Below, in pieces: positions 6,858 to 11,711 of a stretch of 11,711 nucleotides of DNA. The notes under the pieces are model-generated. The model was given only the letters and a program-made list of their open reading frames with translations. It did not search any database and was not told the origin of the DNA. Each line of letters starts with the position of its first letter. Within the stretch, counting starts at the first letter, position 1. Source of the DNA: an uncultured Chlorobiales bacterium (lineage in GTDB: Bacteria > Bacteroidota > Chlorobiia > Chlorobiales > Chlorobiaceae); assembly GCA_903901395.1 (NCBI GenBank), contig CAIUQW010000038.1:1-11711 (forward strand). Direction: 5' to 3'. Both the position numbers and the translations under genes were made by a program.

Positions 6858-7982
6858 ATGAAATTCAATACGACCATCAAGCGACTGCAAGAAGCCGCCA
6901 ACAAGGTCATTCTTGCTGTTCCTGCTAAATCACTCGATACGCGGTTTGACAATATCAACCTGACCCTCGAGAACGGGATGCTCACCATGTTCGCCACGGA
7001 CGGAGAGCTTTCGATCACCGCAAAATGTGACGTGGCATCGACAGACAAGGGAAATGTCGCTATCAGAGCCCGAACTTTGCAGGATTTTTTGCGCAGTATG
7101 TATGATACTGACGTCACTTTCGACATCGAACGACAGTCGATCGGTGAACTTGGCACCATGCACATCGCAACGGATAAAGGACGATACCGGGTTCCCTGTA
7201 CCTTCGCTTCAAAGCCGGAAAGCCAGCAGAGAAATTTCGATCTCTCCATCGAGCTTCAGCCGAACGATCTGCAGGACATGATCCAAAAAACGCTTTTCGC
7301 ATGCAGCGTCGACGGGATGCGACCGGCGATGATGGGGGTGTTGTTCGAATTCGATGGAGAAAACATCAATGCGGTCTCTACCGATGGCCATCGACTGGTT
7401 CGTTGCAGAAAAAATGCTGTTGTCGCGGTAGAGGAAAAACAAAAAATTGTTGTACCGGCAAGGGTGCTCTCCATCATTCAGAGGATGCTTTCAAGCGAAG
7501 AGGTCAAAATGACCATCGACTCGGAGCGCAGAAACGTCAGGTTTAAAACGGATAGCACGGAACTGGAGTCGGCATTGATCGTCGAACCATATCCAAATTA
7601 CGAGGCGGTCATACCGGTGGAAAACGACAAGAAGCTGGTAACGGATAGAGGGCAGTTACATGATTCGGTTAAAAGGGTAGGCAGATTTTCAAGCATCGGT
7701 GACCTGAAGATCACTGCGCAGGATTCACAGATCAAGGTAATGGCAGAGAATGCAAGCGAAGGAGAGTCCGCGCAGGAGGAGATGTCCTGCACTTACGCCG
7801 GAGAGGAGATCACCATCGGTTTCAACACGAAATTCGTGGAAGCGGCGTTATCGCATATCGATACCGACGAGGTTCTGATCGAGATGAACACCCCAAAAAC
7901 TGCTGTGCTTTTTAAGCCGAAAAGCGATGAAAAGCAGGAGAACCTCATGATACTCGTCATGCCGGTGAGAATCAACAACTGA
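6858..7982 (+). CDS. dnaN: DNA polymerase III beta subunit (sliding clamp)
   Basis: A 374-residue protein forming the ring-shaped dimer that tethers replicative polymerase and other factors to DNA. It begins MKFNTTIKRLQEAANKVILA and shows the three repeated clamp folds expected for a bacterial beta subunit, each about 120 residues. Typical stretches are LENGMLTMFATDGELSITAK in domain 1, DGMRPAMMGVLFEF and VSTDGHRLVRC in domain 2, and the C-terminal LVMPVRINN, which contributes to the peptide-binding pocket. The length is usual for the family. The ATG at 6858 is preceded by only a weak AAGAG. It lies downstream of dnaA in the classical order and is followed by recF after 11 bases. Confidence 0.97.
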   Translation: MKFNTTIKRLQEAANKVILAVPAKSLDTRFDNINLTLENGMLTMFATDGELSITAKCDVASTDKGNVAIRARTLQDFLRSMYDTDVTFDIERQSIGELGTMHIATDKGRYRVPCTFASKPESQQRNFDLSIELQPNDLQDMIQKTLFACSVDGMRPAMMGVLFEFDGENINAVSTDGHRLVRCRKNAVVAVEEKQKIVVPARVLSIIQRMLSSEEVKMTIDSERRNVRFKTDSTELESALIVEPYPNYEAVIPVENDKKLVTDRGQLHDSVKRVGRFSSIGDLKITAQDSQIKVMAENASEGESAQEEMSCTYAGEEITIGFNTKFVEAALSHIDTDEVLIEMNTPKTAVLFKPKSDEKQENLMILVMPVRINN

Positions 7983-7993
7983 GATGATGTGAT

Positions 7994-9097
7994 TTGCGGC
8001 TCAAAAGCATAAGCATTGAAAATTTCAGAAACCACAGGCATCTGGAATTTGAACCGGGTCAGCACATCACCAATATTTTTGGATGTAACGGCTCTGGCAA
8101 GACCACGATACTTGAGGCAATCCATTACTGCGCGCTGACCAAAGGATTCAGCGGAAACAGCGATAAGGATTGCCTTATGTTCGGTGAGGAGATGTTCACT
8201 ATACGCTCCTCCTTCGAAAGCGATCAGGGAAGTAATACACGGGTAGTCGTGTCGTATGCTTCACCGAGGGAGAAGCGTATAATGGTCAACGACCAGGAAC
8301 TTCCGACTTTTTCAAAACACATTGGCCTTATTCCTTGCGTAACCTTTACGCCAGGAGAGCTGGTCATCATCACCGGTGGACCAGCAGAAAGACGACGCTT
8401 CATGGATACGGCAATTTGCCAATACGACCGGAAGTATCTTTCCGATCTCATGCAGTACCGTAGAGTACTTCAACAGCGCAATGCTTTGTTATCATCCTTC
8501 AACGATCATTCAACTACTGAGACTTCGATGGAGGTGCTGACTGAACAGCTCATTACGCATGCCGTGGAGATTGTCATGGCACGAGAGCGATTTATCAGCA
8601 GTTTCAGCATGATGCTTAATGAGGCGTATCGATGGCAACCGGAAGGCACGGTGAGTGAAATCACCTATCAATCCTCCCTTCACCACGGAGAAAAACAGCT
8701 CTCAAAAGAGCAGATGCAAGCGATTTTCAGAGAAAAATATCGTGCAATAAAAAAACAGGAGATGCTGAGAAGGCAGACGGGAGCAGGTCCGCACAGAGAT
8801 GATCTTCAATTTTACCTCAATGGCAGGGAGATCCGAAAATACGCTTCTCAAGGACAACAGAGAGCATTTCTTGTGGCCATGAAAATGACCATGCATACTT
8901 ATTTGTACGAAAAAGCTGAAGAGATGCCGATATCTCTTCTCGACGATCTGTTCAGCGAGCTTGACGAAAAAGTATCGTCCAATATGCTCGAATCGCTTTC
9001 GTCGAAAGGACAAGTCATTATAACTTCGACAGAAGAAAGAGATGGGAAAGGAATTACTCCATTTTCAATAAATAAGTACCGGGAAAAGACGGGATGA
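7994..9097 (+). CDS. recF: DNA replication and repair protein RecF
   Basis: A 367-residue SMC/ABC-like ATPase that with RecO and RecR loads RecA at gaps. The N-terminus LKSISIENFRNHRHLEFEPG is the family hallmark. Walker A is GCNGSGKT (30-37), the ABC signature region is ASQGQQRA (284-291), preceded by TGAGPHRDDLQFYLNGREI, and Walker B is ISLLDDLFSELD (313-324). The start codon is TTG at 7994: no in-frame ATG or GTG lies between the dnaN stop and the conserved N-terminus. The upstream ribosome site is weak. It is 11 bases after dnaN and 4 bases before the DUF721 gene, so the three are probably cotranscribed. Codon use is more AT-rich than in dnaA and the left arm. Confidence 0.96.
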   Translation: MRLKSISIENFRNHRHLEFEPGQHITNIFGCNGSGKTTILEAIHYCALTKGFSGNSDKDCLMFGEEMFTIRSSFESDQGSNTRVVVSYASPREKRIMVNDQELPTFSKHIGLIPCVTFTPGELVIITGGPAERRRFMDTAICQYDRKYLSDLMQYRRVLQQRNALLSSFNDHSTTETSMEVLTEQLITHAVEIVMARERFISSFSMMLNEAYRWQPEGTVSEITYQSSLHHGEKQLSKEQMQAIFREKYRAIKKQEMLRRQTGAGPHRDDLQFYLNGREIRKYASQGQQRAFLVAMKMTMHTYLYEKAEEMPISLLDDLFSELDEKVSSNMLESLSSKGQVIITSTEERDGKGITPFSINKYREKTG

Positions 9098-9101
9098 TGG
9101 G

Positions 9102-9395
9102 ATGAAGAAAAAGAAAAACCCACGACAACTTGGCTCACTTATTTCAGATGTTTGTAGAAAAATAGGAATGACCGAGGCGTATGAAGAGTACAAAACACTT
9201 CAGATATGGAATGAGGTCGTAGGAGAGGCCATATCGAAAATGACGACGGTTGAGAAGATGAAAGATGGTGATTTACATGTCAAAGTCATGAATCCATCAT
9301 GGAGGATGGAGCTGAACTTCAGGAAAAGAGATATCGTAACTCGACTGAACAAGGCGATTGGTTATGAAATGATAAGAACGATAATCTTCAAATAA
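9102..9395 (+). CDS. DUF721 family protein, candidate DciA-type helicase loader
   Basis: A 97-residue basic protein with the DUF721 pattern: a lysine-rich start (MKKKKNPRQ), IWNEVVGEAI (35-44), then the KH-like core with KDGDLHVKVMNPSWRMELNF (54-73) and RKRDIVTRLNKAIG (74-87). DUF721 includes DciA, shown in other bacteria to interact with the replicative helicase DnaB and to replace DnaC/DnaI as loader. This protein is short and consists almost only of the core domain. It starts 4 bases after recF, completing a dnaA-dnaN-recF-DUF721 replication group, which supports a replication role; the loader function itself is inference. The terminator hairpin begins directly after its stop codon. Confidence 0.85.
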   Translation: MKKKKNPRQLGSLISDVCRKIGMTEAYEEYKTLQIWNEVVGEAISKMTTVEKMKDGDLHVKVMNPSWRMELNFRKRDIVTRLNKAIGYEMIRTIIFK

Positions 9396-9427
9396 TCCGG
9401 AACGCTGTGATTTAGAGGCGTTCCGGA
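9396..9427 (+). terminator. intrinsic terminator after dnaN-recF-DUF721, possibly bidirectional
   Basis: A 10-base perfect stem (TCCGGAACGC paired with GCGTTCCGGA) encloses a 12-base loop and is followed by CAGATTTTAAA. It starts at the base after the DUF721 stop. On the other strand the stem is followed by TTATTTG, so it may also end the convergent flavodiiron transcript. The T tracts are short. Confidence 0.75.
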
Positions 9428-9467
9428 CAGATTTTAAACAGTTAACGTAAAAAAAATAACAAGATGG

Positions 9468-10691
9468 TTAAATATCGCAGGTAAGGTTATACATCTCGAT
9501 CATTTTTTCCGCAAATGCTTTTCCAAACTCCCTGCACTGTGCAAACTCAGGTTCGTGTGGTTGGAACTTGATCGTCAGATTCTTGTCAAAAACCTTGAGC
9601 TTGAGATTGGCAAGATTGCTTTCGATGATTTTCACACCTTCACCACTCCAGCCATATGAACCAAAAGCTGCAGACAGTTTGCCTCGGTCACGCAACGGAT
9701 TGAGAACGGCAAAGATATTGTAAATCTGGTGAACTATATTTTGGTTGATGGTTGGCGAACCGATAATGATTCCCATAGAATGAGCGATCTTCTCTTCGAG
9801 TTTTTCAGCTGACATATTTTCAATATCACACACATCGACATTGAAATTGCATGACATTTTCAAACCTTCAGCGATCTTTTGCGCGAGCATTCCAGTGTTT
9901 TCATAAGCGGAAACATAGGCAATGAGAATGCTCTTTTCATTTGGCATTGCAATTGCGGCCTGAGAATATCGCAGCGACAGATCGACATATTTTTTCCAGT
10001 TCGATCTAAGAATCGGTCCGTGACCTGGACAAATAGCATGAATATCGAGTGGACGGATCTTCTCGATGGCCTGCAGCATGTATTTGCTGAACGGTCTCAG
10101 AATTGCGTCAAAATAGTATTTGAATGCGTCATCGAAATCACCGCAGAGGTCATCATACATCGCTTCGTTGCTGTAATGACAACCGAAAGAGTCGCAGGTA
10201 AAGAGTACGCGATCCTCTTCAAGCCACGAGTAGATCGTATCGGGCCAATGCAGGTTTGGAGCACCGATGAAGTGGATTGTCTTATTGCCGAGATCGAGTT
10301 TATCACCATTCTTGACCACGAGATGCTTGAAGTCATGGCCAGTCTGGTCACGCAGGAACTTGATGGCGTTGCCGCTGCCGACAACGGTCGCGTTTGGAGC
10401 AACGGAGAGCAGGTTATGCACGTTGCCTGAATGGTCGGGTTCGGTGTGATCGACAATGATATACTCGATCTCTTCGGGATTGACCACTTGCTTGAGCTTT
10501 TCGAGATAGGTTGGCCAGAACTTCACCTTCGTGGTTTCAACGACCGTTTTTTTCTCGGCATTGATGAAATACGAATTATACGTGGTGCCGTATTTGGTTT
10601 CCATGACGATATCGAAAGTGATCAGGCCCGGATCGAGCACGCCAATCCAGGAGACATCGTCAGTAATAGGAAGTATTTTGTTGTCGATCAT
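9468..10691 (-). CDS. flavodiiron protein (A-type flavoprotein, FprA-like)
   Basis: A 407-residue two-domain enzyme: an N-terminal metallo-beta-lactamase-like diiron domain (about 1-250) and a C-terminal flavodoxin domain (about 254-400). The family reduces O2 to water and/or NO to N2O and protects anaerobes. All expected diiron ligands are visible: H82, E84 and D86 in HTEPDHSG, H148 in HWPDT, D167 in CDSFG and H224 in CPGHGP. FMN-binding loops are [13 protein letters not shown] (258-270), GSPTINQN (311-318) and [10 protein letters not shown] (343-352). There is no fused rubredoxin or flavin reductase domain, so it is the short class needing a separate electron donor, not seen here. O2 versus NO preference cannot be read. 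It stands alone, convergent with the replication genes. The ATG lacks a Shine-Dalgarno and is preceded by A/T-rich sequence. Confidence 0.93.
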   Translation of the reverse strand: MIDNKILPITDDVSWIGVLDPGLITFDIVMETKYGTTYNSYFINAEKKTVVETTKVKFWPTYLEKLKQVVNPEEIEYIIVDHTEPDHSGNVHNLLSVAPNATVVGSGNAIKFLRDQTGHDFKHLVVKNGDKLDLGNKTIHFIGAPNLHWPDTIYSWLEEDRVLFTCDSFGCHYSNEAMYDDLCGDFDDAFKYYFDAILRPFSKYMLQAIEKIRPLDIHAICPGHGPILRSNWKKYVDLSLRYSQAAIAMPNEKSILIAYVSAYENTGMLAQKIAEGLKMSCNFNVDVCDIENMSAEKLEEKIAHSMGIIIGSPTINQNIVHQIYNIFAVLNPLRDRGKLSAAFGSYGWSGEGVKIIESNLANLKLKVFDKNLTIKFQPHEPEFAQCREFGKAFAEKMIEMYNLTCDI

Positions 10692-10769
10692 TTTATTTTA
10701 GGATAAGGTTTTAGAGTAATTGATTATATAATTGTAAGATCGGATAAAAAGTTTAATAAATAAGGAGAA
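10692..10769 (-). promoter_or_regulatory. AT-rich upstream region of the flavodiiron gene with a TATAAT box
   Basis: This 78-base gap between the polymerase stop and the flavodiiron start is strongly AT-rich. On the minus strand a perfect TATAAT lies at 10728-10723, about 30 bases before the ATG. No convincing -35 hexamer is found at the normal spacing, which may indicate activator dependence or chance in AT-rich DNA. I see no hairpin terminator for the polymerase gene here. Confidence 0.4.
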
Positions 10770-11711
10770 TCAAAAAGGAGTTTCATCACGATAAATATCT
10801 TCGGTCTCAAGGTGGCGAATTTCACGCACGATCTTTATGCCGACTGGTGAAAAAGCGAAAAGGGTGTCAGCCGTAAAGATAGTGCTGAAATCCTGAGGAT
10901 TGAAGAAAGGAAGAAATTTTTGCGTGAACTCATCAAGTCGTTTCAAATAGAAACTGGAGTTTTCATCGGGTTGTTCCTTTTTCCACTCTTCGGCAAGACG
11001 ACCTTTGTCAACAAAGGTAGCGGGATTGCCAGAACCTGCGATGTAATAGGTCATGCGATCTCCTTTTGAAATCTCCATTCCCTGACGCAGCGCGATTTCA
11101 TAGGTGATCGATTTCGAACGCTTCCCAGAACGGACATCGGCGACATACTGATCGAGCGAGGTTTTCAACGATTCGGTTCTTGAAAACTCGCTGATATCGA
11201 GATGATGGTTCATAATATTCTCACGGTAACGAACATACAAGTCATGGAGACCCTGAATATCGTCCCTGAGCAGAAGAATGAAGCCTTCCCTGATGAAATC
11301 GCGACCGAATTTTTCGCCACTGCGACTCACGAAGGATGAGCCTTTCAACTTGAGTTTGTCATGATAATCGAGAAGCACGTAGTTCTTCTTCATGTAGGAG
11401 ATCATCTTTCTGAAACGACCATCGAAGGCAATTCGGATGCCGGATGGCATGGTAGAAGAAACCTCCTCGACAAGTCTACGCTCGTCATCCTCCGAGACTA
11501 CATGCGAAGGCGGAACAAGGAAGATACCGTCAGTATCGACCTCGATAACCTGCGCGCCGCGCGATTCGAACTCACGGATCATCGATCTTGCGATCTCCTG
11601 TCCTTTGGTGGTGACGCGGTCAGCCTCCTCGAAATCGTTGAAAATGCCGCTGCTGAAGCCAAGATAGCCGTACATGGCGTTGATGATGATCTTGAACGAC
11701 GATTGCATGGC
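10770..11711 (-). CDS. family B DNA polymerase, C-terminal part
   Basis: Partial gene whose 5' part lies beyond the right edge; about 313 C-terminal codons are present. Motif B of the palm/fingers is [13 protein letters not shown] near the right edge. Motif C is EVDTDGIF, with catalytic aspartates encoded around 11537-11529. The downstream [17 protein letters not shown] stretch corresponds to the conserved KxxY/K-x-K-G region of family B polymerases. Motif C reads DTDG, as I recall from archaeal family B enzymes, rather than the DTDS of E. coli Pol II. Motif A and any 3'-5' exonuclease domain are outside the window, so proofreading cannot be judged. By analogy with bacterial Pol II it may serve repair or translesion synthesis. 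The frame is open to the window edge, with no start codon needed inside. The stop is 78 bases upstream of the flavodiiron ATG, so the two could share a transcript. Confidence 0.88.
   Translation of the reverse strand, partial: AMQSSFKIIINAMYGYLGFSSGIFNDFEEADRVTTKGQEIARSMIREFESRGAQVIEVDTDGIFLVPPSHVVSEDDERRLVEEVSSTMPSGIRIAFDGRFRKMISYMKKNYVLLDYHDKLKLKGSSFVSRSGEKFGRDFIREGFILLLRDDIQGLHDLYVRYRENIMNHHLDISEFSRTESLKTSLDQYVADVRSGKRSKSITYEIALRQGMEISKGDRMTYYIAGSGNPATFVDKGRLAEEWKKEQPDENSSFYLKRLDEFTQKFLPFFNPQDFSTIFTADTLFAFSPVGIKIVREIRHLETEDIYRDETPF

Noticed and set aside
1..11711. CRISPR arrays, insertion sequences, tRNA or rRNA genes, prophage, toxin-antitoxin pairs
   Set aside because: No regularly spaced direct repeats, transposase motifs, tRNA-like cloverleaf or small gene pairs were found. 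Nearly all sequence is accounted for by conserved chromosomal genes.

Overview
The window is the replication-origin neighbourhood of a bacterial chromosome. Gene order (leftward rpmH-rnpA-yidD-yidC, rightward dnaA-dnaN-recF-DUF721, then leftward flavodiiron protein and family B DNA polymerase) and the protein style suggest a green sulfur bacterium, probably Chlorobaculum or a close relative in the Chlorobiales. That assignment rests on recognised gene order and sequence flavour, not on a database search.

Left arm (1-4690, all minus strand): a tightly packed series reads leftward away from the origin: rpmH, rnpA, yidD, yidC, a PAP2-family phosphatase, a ROK-family sugar kinase and the 5' part of an RlmD-type 23S rRNA methyltransferase that runs off the left edge. 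Several junctions overlap (rnpA/yidD, yidD/yidC, PAP2/ROK), which suggests one long transcript linking ribosome, RNase P and membrane-insertion genes to an envelope phosphatase and a sugar kinase.

Origin (4691-6857): the gap between rpmH and dnaA holds perfect DnaA boxes, two of them forming a 29-base palindrome. dnaA follows. The 280-base dnaA-dnaN gap holds a second set of DnaA boxes, a plausible promoter and a roughly 90% AT tract just before dnaN. Boxes on both sides of dnaA fit a bipartite origin.

Right arm (6858-11711): dnaN, recF and a small DUF721 (DciA-like) gene are closely spaced on the plus strand and end at a hairpin terminator. After it, genes point back toward the origin: a complete flavodiiron protein (likely O2 or NO reductase) and the C-terminal part of a family B DNA polymerase that runs off the right edge.

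Most of the window is conserved housekeeping DNA. I see no CRISPR array, mobile element, tRNA, rRNA or phage remnant, and no clear undescribed system. The points most worth a second look are the origin architecture, the DUF721 candidate helicase loader, the atypical motif C of the polymerase, and the coupling of the PAP2 and kinase genes to yidC.
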